Under the pieces are notes generated by a model. The model did no database searches. It was given only the letters and a program-made list of their open reading frames with translations, and was not told the DNA's origin. The position numbers were made by a program, and so were the translations under genes. This document shows, piece after piece, positions 36,107 to 45,949 of a DNA stretch of 64,000 nucleotides; within the stretch, counting starts at the first letter, position 1, and the number at the start of each line of letters is the position of its first letter. The stretch comes from Marinobacterium aestuarii (GTDB lineage Bacteria; Pseudomonadota; Gammaproteobacteria; Pseudomonadales; Balneatricaceae). The stretch lies in assembly GCF_001651805.1 (NCBI RefSeq), contig NZ_CP015839.1:1736001-1800000 (forward strand), given 5' to 3'.

Positions 36107-37935
36107 CAGTGTGCGGACGCCGCAGTGTCAGTCGGCAATGCCCACCAGGTGTCGGTGCCAAGGCTGTAGGCGGGGCGTACCTTGGGCATGCCAAAACGGT
36201 CCCAGTAGGCGATGCGATAGGTGGCGATATGGAACTGCGGTATGACGTAGTGATTCCACTGCAGTACGCGGTCAAGGGCGCGGGCGGCGGTGACAAGACT
36301 GGCACGATCCGGTGCTGCGATCAGGGTATCCACCAGGCTGTCGACGGCGGGGTTCTTGATGCCCACCAAATTGCGGGTGCCGGGCATGTCGGCCAGCTCC
36401 GAATGCCAGAAATCGCGCTGCTCGTTGCCGGGTGAGCTGGATTGCGGGAAGGAGCCCACCACCATGTCGAAGTCGAAGCTGCGCAGCCGGTTGATGTACT
36501 GCGACACATCGATGATGCGGATATCCACCTCCACGCCCATGCGCTCGAGGTTGCGAATCATCGGTGCTATGACGCGCTCAAACTCTTTTTGAACCAGCAG
36601 GATCTCGAAGCGAAATGGCTCGCCGGTCTTGCTGTTCACCAGCTTGTTGTCCTTGAACTCCCAGCCGGCGCTTTGCAACAGGCGCATGCCCTGGCGCAGT
36701 TCACCGCGGATATTGCCGCTGCCATCGGTGCTGGGCGCGCGGTAGACCTTGCTGAAAACCTCAGGTGGCACCTGGTCGCGCAGCGGCTCCAGCAGTGCCA
36801 GTTCCTCGGGTCCTGGCAGCTCGGTTGCGGCCATTTCAGAGTTGGAGAAAAAGCTGTGAGTACGGGTATAGGCATTGTAGAAAATATTGCGGTTGGTCCA
36901 CTCGAAATCAAACGCATAGCCGAGGGCTTCACGTACCCGGGGGTCGGCGAACTTGTCGCGTCTGGTGTTGAAGATAAAGGCCTGCATGCCGGTGGGATTG
37001 CCATTGCTCAGTTCCTGTTTCAGGATGCGGCCATCGTCGAATGCGGGACCCGTGTAGGCGGTAGCCCACTCCTTGGAAGAGGTTTCAAGGCGAAAATCAT
37101 ATTCGCCGGCCTTGAAGGCTTCCAGCGCGACTGTAGCGTCGCGGTAGTAGTCAAAGCGCATCTGGCGAAAGTTATTGTGGCCGCGCCGTACCGGCAAGTC
37201 TGCGCCCCAGTAGTCATCGCGCAGGCTGTAGCTGATCGAACGGCCGGCCTCGAAGCTATCGATGCGGTAGGGGCCTGAGCCCACGGGAATATCCAGGGAG
37301 GGACTGTCGAAGGCGTGATCCTGCCAGTAGTGTTTGGGCAGAATGCTGGCCTGGCCCACGATCAGTGGCAGTTCGCGGTTGTTTTCGCCCTTGAAGTGGA
37401 AGGTCACGGTCTGGGGATTGGGCGCTTCAATGCGGTCTATGCCGGCGTAATAGGCGCCATAAAAGGGGCTGCCTTTGCTGCGCAGTATATCAAAGGTGAA
37501 AATGACGTCCTCGGCGGTCACGGGCTCGCCGTCGCTGAAGCGGGCGGCTTCGCGCAGCTTGAAGGTTACCCAGCGGCGGTCCTCCGGCATGATGACCGAC
37601 TCGGCCAGCAGGCCGTACTGGGAAAAGGGCTCATCAGCGGCCTGATCCATCAGGCTGTCGTACATCAGGTTGGTGCCGGCGGCCACATTGCCCTTGATGA
37701 TAAAGCTATTGAAGCTGTCAAAGGTGCCCATATCCCACTGTTTCAGGGTACCGCCCTTGGGGGCCTGGGGATTCACGTAGTCGTAGTGGCTGAAGTCGGC
37801 CGGATACTTGAGATCGCCGTGCATGGCGATGCCGTGGCTGGGGTGGCTGTCAGCGAGCAGGCTGCTGCTGGCAAAAAGGCAGACATTGATAATTACCGCG
37901 CCGAGCAGTCGCAAGGGCAAATGTGTACTGGTCAT
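36106..37935 (-). CDS. yejA: Peptide ABC transporter periplasmic binding protein YejA
   Basis: The 609-residue SBP family-5 protein has a signal peptide ([19 protein letters not shown]) followed by [20 protein letters not shown], a stretch characteristic of YejA. The internal signature [23 protein letters not shown] is the family-5 motif. It is the first gene of the yejABEF operon and defines substrate choice (oligopeptides, microcin C-like compounds). The promoter must lie between 37936 and about 38060. Confidence 0.92.
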   Translation of the reverse strand: MTSTHLPLRLLGAVIINVCLFASSSLLADSHPSHGIAMHGDLKYPADFSHYDYVNPQAPKGGTLKQWDMGTFDSFNSFIIKGNVAAGTNLMYDSLMDQAADEPFSQYGLLAESVIMPEDRRWVTFKLREAARFSDGEPVTAEDVIFTFDILRSKGSPFYGAYYAGIDRIEAPNPQTVTFHFKGENNRELPLIVGQASILPKHYWQDHAFDSPSLDIPVGSGPYRIDSFEAGRSISYSLRDDYWGADLPVRRGHNNFRQMRFDYYRDATVALEAFKAGEYDFRLETSSKEWATAYTGPAFDDGRILKQELSNGNPTGMQAFIFNTRRDKFADPRVREALGYAFDFEWTNRNIFYNAYTRTHSFFSNSEMAATELPGPEELALLEPLRDQVPPEVFSKVYRAPSTDGSGNIRGELRQGMRLLQSAGWEFKDNKLVNSKTGEPFRFEILLVQKEFERVIAPMIRNLERMGVEVDIRIIDVSQYINRLRSFDFDMVVGSFPQSSSPGNEQRDFWHSELADMPGTRNLVGIKNPAVDSLVDTLIAAPDRASLVTAARALDRVLQWNHYVIPQFHIATYRIAYWDRFGMPKVRPAYSLGTDTWWALPTDTAASAH

Positions 37936-38064
37936 AGTGCTCCGTCACCTCTGCAAGAATATGACTTGTTATATCAGTCACTTGTCGCTTATGGAACCGT
38001 GGATGGGCCTAGAGTAGCGCTATATGACAGGTGAATTGCAGATTTATTCCATCGACAGGTGAAA

Positions 38065-38086
38065 CAGGAGCACTTAAGTGCTCCTG
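38065..38086. repeat. 22-bp perfect palindrome upstream of yejA
   Basis: CAGGAGCACTT is followed directly by its own reverse complement. It lies 130 bases upstream of the yejA start and about 150 bases downstream of the mltD stop. It could form a hairpin with a TTAA loop in RNA, or be a symmetric protein-binding site in DNA. No T-run follows on either strand. Confidence 0.8.
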
Positions 38087-38146
38087 CGGCGGTGTTTGTC
38101 GTACCTGGGCGCTGAACAGAATGCAGGAAGCAGGAGGCTGGATGGC

Positions 38147-38201
38147 AAAACGCCCCGCTGCCGCTGCCTTTTTGATTATAAAAAGCAGTGGCACCGGGGC
38201 G
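38147..38201 (-). terminator. Long imperfect hairpin, probable terminator of mltD
   Basis: On the minus strand CGCCCCG (38195-38201) pairs with CGGGGCG (38151-38157). The inner segments GCCACTGC and GCAGCGGC, then TTTTT and AAAAA runs, extend the stem. It ends in TTTT (38147-38150). It starts about 30 bases after the mltD stop. Confidence 0.7.
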
Positions 38202-38233
38202 CGTTTAACGTCGAGCGTTGGGGTGTCGCCGGT

Positions 38234-39850
38234 TCAGCTGTCGGTTACGTTGACGAACAGGGTCAGTCGCTGGCCTGGCTGCAGGTAGCTGCGCTGATCC
38301 AGCTTGTTCCAGCGTGTCAGGTCCGCGACGCTAACGCTGAAGCGGCTGGCGATATCCGACAGGGAGTCGCCGCTGCGAACGCTGTAGCCCACCTTGCGCA
38401 GGGTTTCCCGCCCACTGCTGGCCAGGGTGTTGCCGCTGTTGCTGCTGTCACGCCAGATAACCAGTTCCTTGCCCGTCTTCAGGGGGCTGCGCGGTGTCAT
38501 CTGATTCCAGCCCGCCAGTTCGCTGACGGAGACCTTGTGACTGCGGGCAATCTTCCAGAAGCTGTCGCCGGCACGGACTTTATAGCTGAGCTGTTCCCGT
38601 GCGGCCTGGGCCGAGTCGCTCGGATCATTGCTGGCAACAAGGCTGGCATTGCCAGGTCCCGGTATCAGCAGGGTTTTGCCCGCGGTAATGCGGTTGCCCT
38701 TGATTTTGTTGGCGCTGCGGATCGCCGAGGTGCTGATATTAAAGCGTGCGGCTATGGCCGACAGGGAGTCGCCGCGCTGGATGCGGTAGCGGTTCCAGCG
38801 TACTCGCTGATCCGCGGGCAGGCTGGCGAGCCTGTTCTCAAAGTCCTCGGCGCTGTCGATCGGTATCAGCAGGCGATGCGGGCCTTCGGGGTCGGTGGCC
38901 CAGCGATTGAACCCAGGGTTCAGCAATGCCATTTCTTCGCTGCTGGTGTCGGCCATCTTGGCCGCCTGGGCCAGATCGATCTGGCCTTCTGTTTCGATAA
39001 TGGCGAAGTAGGGCTCGATGGCCAGTGGCCTCAGGCTGACGCCGTAGCTGTCCGGGGTCTTTACCAGGCTGGCGATGGCCAGCAGCTTGGGGACATAGGC
39101 TTCGGTTTCACTGGGCAGGTCGAGGGACCAGAAATCGGTCGGCAGGCCTTTTTTGGTGTTTTTGCGGATGGCCTTGGAAACGGTGCCGCCGCCAGCATTA
39201 TAGGCCGCCAGGGCCAGCAGCCAGTCGCCATCAAAGCGCTTGTTGAGCTGTTCAAGGTAGGTCAGGGCGGCATCGGTGGAAGCCACAATGTCGCGTCGGC
39301 CGTCATACCACCAGCTCTTGCGCAGGCCAAAATGCTTGGCGGTGCCGGGGATGAACTGCCAGGGTCCAGCGGCGCGGCCAGAGGAATAGGCAAAGGGGTC
39401 GTAGGCGCTTTCAACCACCGGCAGCAGGGCAAGCTCGGCGGGCAGGCCGCGTTCGATGATTTGCTGCAGGATGTAGTGGTAGTAGCGCTCGGCGCGGTCG
39501 GTGACGCGGTCCAGGTAGTCCTGGTGCTTGCTGTAGTACTTTATCTGGGACGCGACGCGGGGGTTGTCGGCTTCGAGGTTGATCTGGAAGTGGTTGCGGC
39601 TTAGTTGCCACAGGTCTTCAGGGGGGGCTGTCGTGTCAGCGGGGGTATTGCTACGGGCTTTGCTGCGGCCGATGCTGTCACGACTGCCGGTCGCTCGGTT
39701 GTCCCAGGGGCTGGCGTGGGCGCCGGCCTTGCTGTTGGACAACCCGAGTGCATCAGGGCTGCTGTCGGGATTCTGCGTCAGGGCGCTACTACAGCCGGAC
39801 AGCAGAAGTCCTGCAGCTGTGATGGAGATCCAGTTGCGTGTAAAGGTCAT
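38234..39850 (-). CDS. mltD: Membrane-bound lytic transglycosylase MltD
   Basis: MltD cleaves glycan strands of peptidoglycan. The 538-residue lipoprotein has its lipobox LLSGC with C20. The SLT domain starts near 120, with catalytic E147 in LPVVESAYDPFAYS, followed by GPWQFIPGTAKHFGL and ALAAYNAGGGTV. Three LysM repeats occupy the C-terminal third (starting near RIQRGDSLSAIAARF, KVRAGDSFWKIARS and SVRSGDSLSDIASRF). It lies 68 bases downstream of gloB, the same pair as in E. coli. The 508-codon antisense frame opposite it is an artefact of GC-rich third positions. Confidence 0.95.
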   Translation of the reverse strand: MTFTRNWISITAAGLLLSGCSSALTQNPDSSPDALGLSNSKAGAHASPWDNRATGSRDSIGRSKARSNTPADTTAPPEDLWQLSRNHFQINLEADNPRVASQIKYYSKHQDYLDRVTDRAERYYHYILQQIIERGLPAELALLPVVESAYDPFAYSSGRAAGPWQFIPGTAKHFGLRKSWWYDGRRDIVASTDAALTYLEQLNKRFDGDWLLALAAYNAGGGTVSKAIRKNTKKGLPTDFWSLDLPSETEAYVPKLLAIASLVKTPDSYGVSLRPLAIEPYFAIIETEGQIDLAQAAKMADTSSEEMALLNPGFNRWATDPEGPHRLLIPIDSAEDFENRLASLPADQRVRWNRYRIQRGDSLSAIAARFNISTSAIRSANKIKGNRITAGKTLLIPGPGNASLVASNDPSDSAQAAREQLSYKVRAGDSFWKIARSHKVSVSELAGWNQMTPRSPLKTGKELVIWRDSSNSGNTLASSGRETLRKVGYSVRSGDSLSDIASRFSVSVADLTRWNKLDQRSYLQPGQRLTLFVNVTDS

Positions 39851-39918
39851 GGGCCAAAATCTGTCTCTAAAAAAGTCGAAGCATTTTATGGGTCGATGCC
39901 GAACTGGTCAACCTTTGA

Positions 39919-40704
39919 TCAATATTGGTTTTTCCACTGGCGGATGGCGGCCATGATATCGACCGGTGTATCAAGCGTCGAACCCGCATGCAGGCTGGCG
40001 CTGGCGCTGACCGACTCGGTGTGGGTGCGCATAAAGGGATTGATCTTTTTTTCGGTGCCAATATGGCTTGGCAGCGTGGGTTCGCCCTTGGCTCGCAGCG
40101 TTTTGCACTCTTTGATGGCGGCCTGAATATGGGCGTTGTCGGGTTCAACGGCGGCGGCGAAGGCCAGGTTGGCGAGGGAATATTCGTGGGTGCAATAGAC
40201 CTCGGTCGCATCGGGCAGGCAGGCGAAATAATCCATGGCCTGCTGCAGCTGGTGGGCGTTGCCCTCAAACAGGCGTCCGCAACCGGCCAGAAACAGGGTG
40301 TCGCCACAGAACAGTTGCGGCGTTTCGCCGTCGGTGCGGGGTGCGCAGTAGTAGCTGATATGGTCCAGGGTGTGGGCGGGTATTTCCCGTATCTGCAGGG
40401 TCTGGCCAAAGAGCTCGAGGCTGTCTGAATCCTGCAGCGGCTGGTCGATGCCGCCGAACGGGCTCGGGCGCGGACCATAGACCGGCACGCTAAAGGCTTG
40501 CAGCAGGTCGGCGACACCGCCGGTATGATCCTGATGGTGGTGTGTAATGAGTATTGCGGCCAGGGTCAGGTTGTTCTGTTGCAGGTATTTCAGTACAGGC
40601 GCTGCATCGCCGGGATCCACCACCGCAACGCGATTGCTCTGAGCGTCGGCCAGCAGCCAGATGTAGTTGTCATTAAAGGCGGGGATTGGTGTGACCTGAA
40701 ACAT
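39919..40704 (-). CDS. gloB: Hydroxyacylglutathione hydrolase GloB (glyoxalase II)
   Basis: GloB hydrolyses S-lactoylglutathione to D-lactate in methylglyoxal detoxification. The 261-residue product carries the metallo-beta-lactamase motif THHHQDHTGG (54-63). It also has the second metal ligands in LFCGDTLFLAGCGRLFEG and YCTHEYSLANL, and the C-terminal HAGST-containing substrate domain. It is divergent from the yafS-like methyltransferase gene, as in E. coli. Confidence 0.95.
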   Translation of the reverse strand: MFQVTPIPAFNDNYIWLLADAQSNRVAVVDPGDAAPVLKYLQQNNLTLAAILITHHHQDHTGGVADLLQAFSVPVYGPRPSPFGGIDQPLQDSDSLELFGQTLQIREIPAHTLDHISYYCAPRTDGETPQLFCGDTLFLAGCGRLFEGNAHQLQQAMDYFACLPDATEVYCTHEYSLANLAFAAAVEPDNAHIQAAIKECKTLRAKGEPTLPSHIGTEKKINPFMRTHTESVSASASLHAGSTLDTPVDIMAAIRQWKNQY

Positions 40705-40818
40705 GATAATCCTCTCGAATAGGTATCTGCACGGCGGCGCGTCTGAGGCGATACAGGTTACCTCAATCGGTGGGGGCTGTTAACATACCGTCATTGTCAG
40801 CAACACCGGTTTCATTTG

Positions 40819-41604
40819 ATGAGATTTCGTCAGCAGCCCCCCTTGCACAAACTGATTCCGGCACTGCGCGTTTGGTTTCAAACGGAGCTTGGACAGGAGT
40901 TGCTTGCGGCCGAACGGGCGCAGATAGAACGGCTTTTACCCACACTCTTTGGCTATCACCTGTTGCAGCTGGGCATCGACAGCCAGATCTGTCTGTATGA
41001 CAGCAGTCCTGTGTCACACAAGTTCATAGTCGCACCGGCACTTGAGTTGGGTCTGGGGCAGAACAGCGTGATTGCGGCCAACGAGGAGTTGCCGCTGGAG
41101 CGCAACAGCCTGGATGTGGTTGTGTTGCATCATGCGCTGGATTTCGCCCAGAGCCCGCATCAGGTACTGCGCGAAGCCGCGCGGGTGCTGCGCCCGGGCG
41201 GGCACCTTCTGGTGCTGGGGTTTAATCCGCTCAGCCTCTGGGGTCTCTATAGCCGCCTGTGTCGCAAGCGCACCGAGGTGCCCTGGTGTGGGCACTTTAT
41301 CAGCCACTGGCGTCTGAGTGACTGGCTGAGTCTGGTGGAGCTGGTGGAAGTTAAGCTGATAACCGATTTTTTCCTGCCGCCCATGGCGGCGGGTAAATGG
41401 CGCCAGCGCTTCTCTGCGCTGGAGCGTTATGCCAAACCCGGTCGCAGCTATCATGGCGCTTTTTCGCTGATGGTGGCGCGCAAGGATGTGGTTGGCATGA
41501 CCCCGATACAGCCGGAGTGGCGCCGCCGAAAACTGATTAGTCTGCCGATACCTGAGCCGTCTGCGCGAGGAAAGCATTGCCGTGAAAACCGAGAATTCCG
41601 TTAA
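40819..41604 (+). CDS. yafS: YafS-like SAM-dependent methyltransferase
   Basis: This 261-residue class-I methyltransferase has a degenerate SAM pocket. The methyltransferase-11 part is visible as [47 protein letters not shown]. Position between gloB and rnhA-dnaQ matches E. coli yafS, whose substrate is unknown. ATG 40819 is preferred over the adjoining TTG at 40816. It overlaps rnhA by 23 bases, indicating translational coupling. Confidence 0.85.
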   Translation: MRFRQQPPLHKLIPALRVWFQTELGQELLAAERAQIERLLPTLFGYHLLQLGIDSQICLYDSSPVSHKFIVAPALELGLGQNSVIAANEELPLERNSLDVVVLHHALDFAQSPHQVLREAARVLRPGGHLLVLGFNPLSLWGLYSRLCRKRTEVPWCGHFISHWRLSDWLSLVELVEVKLITDFFLPPMAAGKWRQRFSALERYAKPGRSYHGAFSLMVARKDVVGMTPIQPEWRRRKLISLPIPEPSARGKHCRENREFR

Positions 41605-42028
41605 GATTTACACCGATGGTGCCTGCAAGGGCAATCCGGGCCCGGGGGGCTGGGGGGCCCTGTTGCGTTATGGCGATGTGGAAAAGCAGCTGTTTGGCGG
41701 CGAGAAAAATACCACCAATAACCGTATGGAGCTGATGGCGGCGATCGAGGCTCTGGCGGCGCTCACCAAGCCCTGCGTTGTGGATCTGACCACCGACTCC
41801 CAGTATGTGCGCAAGGGTATTACCGAGTGGATGCGCAACTGGAAGCGCAATGGCTGGAAAACCGCCGCCCGCCAGCCGGTGAAGAATGCCGACCTGTGGC
41901 AGCGCCTGGATACCGAGGTGGCGCGTCATGAAGTCAAGTGGCACTGGGTGAAAGGGCACAGCGGGCACCCGGAAAACGATCTGGCTGATGAACTGGCCAA
42001 CAAGGGCGTTGAGCAAATAAAGGGTTAG
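41582..42028 (+). CDS. rnhA: Ribonuclease HI
   Basis: RNase HI removes RNA from RNA-DNA hybrids. The 148-residue product has the catalytic acids D12 ([17 protein letters not shown]), E50 (NRMELMA), D72 (TTDSQYV) and a C-terminal Asp in [11 protein letters not shown]. The GTG start lies within the end of yafS. dnaQ follows after nine bases; the two are head-to-tail here, rather than divergent as in E. coli. Confidence 0.96.
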   Translation: MKTENSVKIYTDGACKGNPGPGGWGALLRYGDVEKQLFGGEKNTTNNRMELMAAIEALAALTKPCVVDLTTDSQYVRKGITEWMRNWKRNGWKTAARQPVKNADLWQRLDTEVARHEVKWHWVKGHSGHPENDLADELANKGVEQIKG

Positions 42029-42037
42029 GGGCTGTTA

Positions 42038-42757
42038 ATGCGTCAAATCGTACTGGATACCGAAACCACGGGTCTTGAACCGGCGGAAGGTCACAATGTT
42101 ATCGAGATCGGCTGTGTCGAGATGGTGGGTCGCAAGCTTACCGGGCGCACCTATCACGTCTATATCAAGCCCGATCATGCCATCGACCAGGAAGCCATTG
42201 AGATTCACGGCATCACCAATGACTTTTTGGCTGACAAGCCGAAGTTTGCTGAGGTGGTGACTGAGTTTCTGGAGTTTATCCGTGGCGGCGAACTGATCAT
42301 TCACAATGCTGCCTTCGATATTGGCTTTATCAATGCCGAGCTTGAGCGCATTCGCCATCCCGAGCGCATTGGTGATATCTGTAGCGTAATCGACTCCCTG
42401 CTGCTGGCGCGCCAGAAGCACCCGGGGCAGAAGAACAATCTGGATGCCCTGTGCAAGCGCTACGGCATCGACAACTCGCACCGCGAGCTGCACGGCGCTC
42501 TGCTTGACTCCGAAATTCTGGCTGATGTCTATCTGGGCCTGACCGGTGGTCAGCTCAAGCTGGATACCGGCGATGACGGCTCCGACGGCGGTGGTGCGGA
42601 GCGGGATATTCGTCGGGTGGAAGCGGGGCGCTACAGTCTGCGCGTGCTGCGTGCCAGCGATGACGAGCTCGAAGCGCACCGGGCCTTTGTTGCCTTGCTG
42701 AGCAAGAAAGCCGGTGAGCCCTGCCTGTGGGAGTCGCAGGAACCGTCTGAGGCTTAA
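42038..42757 (+). CDS. dnaQ: DNA polymerase III epsilon (proofreading) subunit
   Basis: The 239-residue protein has the DEDDh exonuclease motifs: LDTETTGLEP (D7, E9), HNAAFDIGFINAE, and ELHGALLDSEILADVYLGLTGGQ. The C-terminal tail that binds the alpha subunit is present. It starts at ATG 42038 after rnhA. A strong terminator at 42806-42844 ends the yafS-rnhA-dnaQ unit. Confidence 0.96.
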   Translation: MRQIVLDTETTGLEPAEGHNVIEIGCVEMVGRKLTGRTYHVYIKPDHAIDQEAIEIHGITNDFLADKPKFAEVVTEFLEFIRGGELIIHNAAFDIGFINAELERIRHPERIGDICSVIDSLLLARQKHPGQKNNLDALCKRYGIDNSHRELHGALLDSEILADVYLGLTGGQLKLDTGDDGSDGGGAERDIRRVEAGRYSLRVLRASDDELEAHRAFVALLSKKAGEPCLWESQEPSEA

Positions 42758-42805
42758 GGAGCATACGGGCCGGTTATAGTCATGCACTGTTGCAGGCCGA
42801 TAGTA

Positions 42806-42844
42806 AAACACCCCCGCAACAGGCCGTTGCGGGGGTGTTTTTTT
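42806..42844 (+). terminator. Strong terminator after dnaQ
   Basis: AAACACCCCCGCAAC pairs perfectly with GTTGCGGGGGTGTTT around a five-base loop. The T-run extends to 42844. The A-run on the left would let it also serve the convergent nhaB. Confidence 0.95.
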
Positions 42845-42884
42845 GTGCCCTGGGAAAGGACAGGGCGGCAGGTAATGGCAGGGC

Positions 42885-44387
42885 CTAGAGTGTGTAACTT
42901 ACGGCGGTAAAGCCGACCAGGCTCATCACTATGGTGTAGGGCAGTGCCATGATCACCATGCGTCCGTAGGACAGGCGAATCAGCGGTGCCAGCGCCGAGG
43001 TCAGCAGGAAGAGGAAGGCTGCCTGACCGTTAGGCGTCGCAACACTGGGAATGTTGGTGCCAGTGTTGATGGCCACGGCGAGCTTGTTGAAATGCTCGCG
43101 GGTGATGTCACCATTGTTCAGCGCCTCGACCACTTCGTTTATATACACGGTCGCGACAAACACATTGTCGCTGATGGCTGAAAGCAGGCCGTTGGCGACA
43201 AAGAACACGGCGGGCTGTACGCTGGGGCTCATTTCCAGCACGGCATGAATGATCGGCTGGAACAGGTGCTGTTCGTGGATCACCGAAACGATGGAGAAAA
43301 ACACCACCAGGAGGGCGGTGAAGGGCAGTGCCTCTTCAAATGCCTTGCCGATCTGGTGTTCTTCGACGATGCCGTTAAAGGCGGTGAGCAGAATGATGAC
43401 ACAGAGGCCGATAAGGCCGACTTCGGCCAGGTGAAAGGCCAGTGCCAGTACCAGGATGATCGATACCACGACCTGAACGCCCAGCATGGCGATGTCGCGC
43501 TTGGTGCGTTTGCGGTCTTCTTCGCGGTCGAACTCTTCCAGAATCTGGCGCACGTTCAGCGGAATCTGTTCGCCGTAGCCGAACAGCTTGCCTTTCTCCA
43601 GCAGGACGCAGGTCAGCAGGCCGGCAAACAGCACCGGCATGGTAATGGGCGCCATAATGACGAAGAATTCGACGAAATCCCAGCCGGCTTTCTGGGCGAT
43701 CAGCAGGTTCTGGGGCTCGCCCACCAGGGTGCAGACGCCGCCGAGTGCCGTGCCAACAGCACCGTGCATCAGCAGGCTGCGCAGGAAGGCGCGGAACTGT
43801 TCCAGTTCGCTGCGGTGGGTGTCGCCGACGTCCTCGTCGTCAGAGTGGTCGTGATCCAGCTGAGTTGATTTGCCCGAGGCCACCTTGTGGTAGACCGCAT
43901 AGAAACCCACGCCGACACTGATGAGTACTGCCGTGACGGTCAGGGCATCGAGAAATGCCGACAGCATGGCTGAAGACAGGGAAAACAGCAGCGACAGCAT
44001 GACCTTGGAGTGCACCTTGAGCAGTATCTTGGTGAACAGCCACAGCAGCATGCTTTTCATGAAGTAGATACCCGCCACCATAAACATCAGCAGCAGTATG
44101 ACTTCGAGGTTGGATTCAACCTCGTGGGCGACCGACTCGGGGCTGGCCAGGCCAATGATAATGGCCTCGATGGCCAGGAGTCCGCCGGGCTGCAATGGAT
44201 AGCATTTGAGCGCCAGCGCCAGGGTGAAGATAAATTCAAAGATCAGCAGCCAGCCGGTAACCACTGGGCCTGCAACCTGAAACAGGATGGGGTTCAGGAT
44301 AAGGAAGCCAATAATAGCCTGCTTGTACCAGACGGGTGAGTTGCCCAGAAAATTGCGTATGAACGCCTGGGGTAAGGTGTTCGTCAT
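42885..44387 (-). CDS. nhaB: Na+/H+ antiporter NhaB
   Basis: NhaB expels sodium in exchange for protons. The 500-residue product starts [34 protein letters not shown], typical of NhaB. It contains the conserved loops [22 protein letters not shown] and [22 protein letters not shown]. Around twelve membrane spans are visible. With Na+-NQR at the other end of the window it points to a sodium-based energy economy. A TATAAT on the minus strand (44540-44545) may be its -10 box, but no good -35 is seen. Confidence 0.95.
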   Translation of the reverse strand: MTNTLPQAFIRNFLGNSPVWYKQAIIGFLILNPILFQVAGPVVTGWLLIFEFIFTLALALKCYPLQPGGLLAIEAIIIGLASPESVAHEVESNLEVILLLMFMVAGIYFMKSMLLWLFTKILLKVHSKVMLSLLFSLSSAMLSAFLDALTVTAVLISVGVGFYAVYHKVASGKSTQLDHDHSDDEDVGDTHRSELEQFRAFLRSLLMHGAVGTALGGVCTLVGEPQNLLIAQKAGWDFVEFFVIMAPITMPVLFAGLLTCVLLEKGKLFGYGEQIPLNVRQILEEFDREEDRKRTKRDIAMLGVQVVVSIILVLALAFHLAEVGLIGLCVIILLTAFNGIVEEHQIGKAFEEALPFTALLVVFFSIVSVIHEQHLFQPIIHAVLEMSPSVQPAVFFVANGLLSAISDNVFVATVYINEVVEALNNGDITREHFNKLAVAINTGTNIPSVATPNGQAAFLFLLTSALAPLIRLSYGRMVIMALPYTIVMSLVGFTAVSYTL

Positions 44388-44697
44388 GGCTGTTATTCCT
44401 ATGCCAGCAGAGTCTGTTATGTTTACGGTGTCACGACGCAGGCTACGCTCAGGTATGGCAGCCTAACCTTGGATCATGACCCTTTATGACAAAGCGGGGC
44501 TAGCCTAGCAGCGACAACAAAAAATAAGAATAGCCACAGATTATAAAAAGACGGTGCCAGCGACGGTTCATCGGGCCTGCAGCGGGTTGTGCGGCCACCA
44601 GTTCAAGGCGTGTTGGCGCTAATCTATAAGTCATTATCAGGTTTGCTTATTGTTAAGATAAGGCAAGCTTTATGTGTATCCTAGACGAGGCGAATGG
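44388..44697. other. 310-base divergent intergenic region between nhaB and nudC
   Basis: No gene was seen. It must hold promoters for both divergent genes. Apart from a minus-strand TATAAT (44540-44545) and an AT-rich stretch at 44518-44550, I recognise no regulatory element. Confidence 0.5.
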
Positions 44698-45483
44698 ATG
44701 AGACAGGATGATTGCCAGCCGGTGCTGCTGGCAGCTGGTGGGCGTTTGCTGCAAAGCGCGAGCGGGGGGCTGGTGGCCATGCCGGCTGAACTGGAAGCGC
44801 TGCACTCAGAAGTGATAGAAGCGCAGTACCCGCTGGGGCCCGATGCGGCGGATGGTCGGCTGCTGGTGCTGCACGCCGACACTGAGCCTGCGCTGCGACA
44901 GCCCGCCATGGCGCTGCGCGATGCGCTGGCCCAGGCGCGCAACGAGAGCGAATATGGCTGGCTTTCGCGGGCGGCCCAGTTGGCCACCTGGCATGAACAG
45001 CATCGCTTTTGCGGTCGCTGTGGCGCTGCGCTCATTCATCACGCCCAGGATCTGGCCAAGACCTGCGAGCCCTGTGGCCTGAGTCAGTACCCGCGCATCT
45101 CGCCGTGCATTATCGTACTGGTGGTGCGCGGGGATCAGTGTCTGTTGGCCCGCGCGCCCCATTATGCCGCCGGGCGTTTCAGTACCCTGGCAGGCTTCAT
45201 TGAAGCCGGTGAAACCGCAGAGGCCGCCGTGGCACGGGAAATTCAGGAAGAAGTCAGTATCGAGGTCCAGAACGTACGCTATTTCAAGAGCCAGTCCTGG
45301 CCCTTTCCCCATGCGCTCATGCTGGGTTTCTTTGCCGATTACAAGGCCGGCGAGCTGATGCCCGATGGCGTGGAAATTCTGGAGGCACACTGGTTCAGTC
45401 GCGATAATCTGCCGGACCTGCCGCCGTCCTTTTCGATCTCCCGTCAGTTGATCGAAAGCTACCGCCGCGGCGAGCTGGGCTGA
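44698..45483 (+). CDS. nudC: NAD(H) pyrophosphatase / deNADding enzyme NudC
   Basis: NudC cleaves NADH and removes NAD caps from RNA 5' ends. The 261-residue protein has the Zn ribbon (CGRCGAAL ... CEPCGL), the Nudix box GFIEAGETAEAAVAREIQEEV and the NADH-specificity motif SQSWPFPHALM. ATG 44698 has GAGG eight bases upstream; the in-frame GTG at 44674 is less likely. Confidence 0.95.
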   Translation: MRQDDCQPVLLAAGGRLLQSASGGLVAMPAELEALHSEVIEAQYPLGPDAADGRLLVLHADTEPALRQPAMALRDALAQARNESEYGWLSRAAQLATWHEQHRFCGRCGAALIHHAQDLAKTCEPCGLSQYPRISPCIIVLVVRGDQCLLARAPHYAAGRFSTLAGFIEAGETAEAAVAREIQEEVSIEVQNVRYFKSQSWPFPHALMLGFFADYKAGELMPDGVEILEAHWFSRDNLPDLPPSFSISRQLIESYRRGELG

Positions 45484-45510
45484 TCGCCAAGGGTTACTGA
45501 ACTCTGCGTA

Positions 45511-45846
45511 TCAGCGCTGGCGCTGGCGGGAAAAGAGCTTGCCCAGGCGCGTGGCCAGCATGATGTTGCCTTCGGCGCGCAGCTGGCCTTTCAAAAAAGC
45601 GCTCATGCCATCCTGCTCCCCGGTCACGACGCGAATAAAGGCCTCGCTGCCGACATAGAGGGTGATATCAGGGTCGGCGTGGTGCTGGCGTACTACCTGG
45701 CACTGCTGGTCCTGGATGGCGATATAAAAGGCATTTTCGTCATCGATAATGAACTGGAAGGTGCAGTTCAGATCCTTCGCCTGGTCGGGGCAAAAGCGGG
45801 AGGGGAGTTTATCGATTACCTGGTCGACGCTGATCTGTTCGCTCAT
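45511..45846 (-). CDS. SCP2 sterol-binding-fold domain protein
   Basis: This small cytoplasmic-looking protein of about 111 residues reads as a stand-alone SCP2 domain: FQFIIDDENAFYIAIQDQQC, DITLYVGSEAFIRVVTGEQD and FLKGQLRAEGNIMLATRLGKLF. In bacteria such domains bind lipids or quinone precursors; UbiJ and UbiT carry related ones. Nothing here ties this copy to ubiquinone synthesis. ATG 45846 is preferred to 45909. It is divergent from sohB. Confidence 0.8.
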   Translation of the reverse strand: MSEQISVDQVIDKLPSRFCPDQAKDLNCTFQFIIDDENAFYIAIQDQQCQVVRQHHADPDITLYVGSEAFIRVVTGEQDGMSAFLKGQLRAEGNIMLATRLGKLFSRQRQR

Positions 45847-45949
45847 GGGATTCCACTGTGTCCTGGGCAGTAAACCGTCTGGTCGTGACGACAGCGTTTT
45901 ATGGTACATTACCCGGCTTACATTGATCTAAGATTTTCTGGAGAAGCAC

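Noticed and set aside
38078-39604. 508-codon plus-strand frame opposite mltD
   Set aside because: It is a shadow of mltD with Gly/Ala/Val-rich, motif-free translation.
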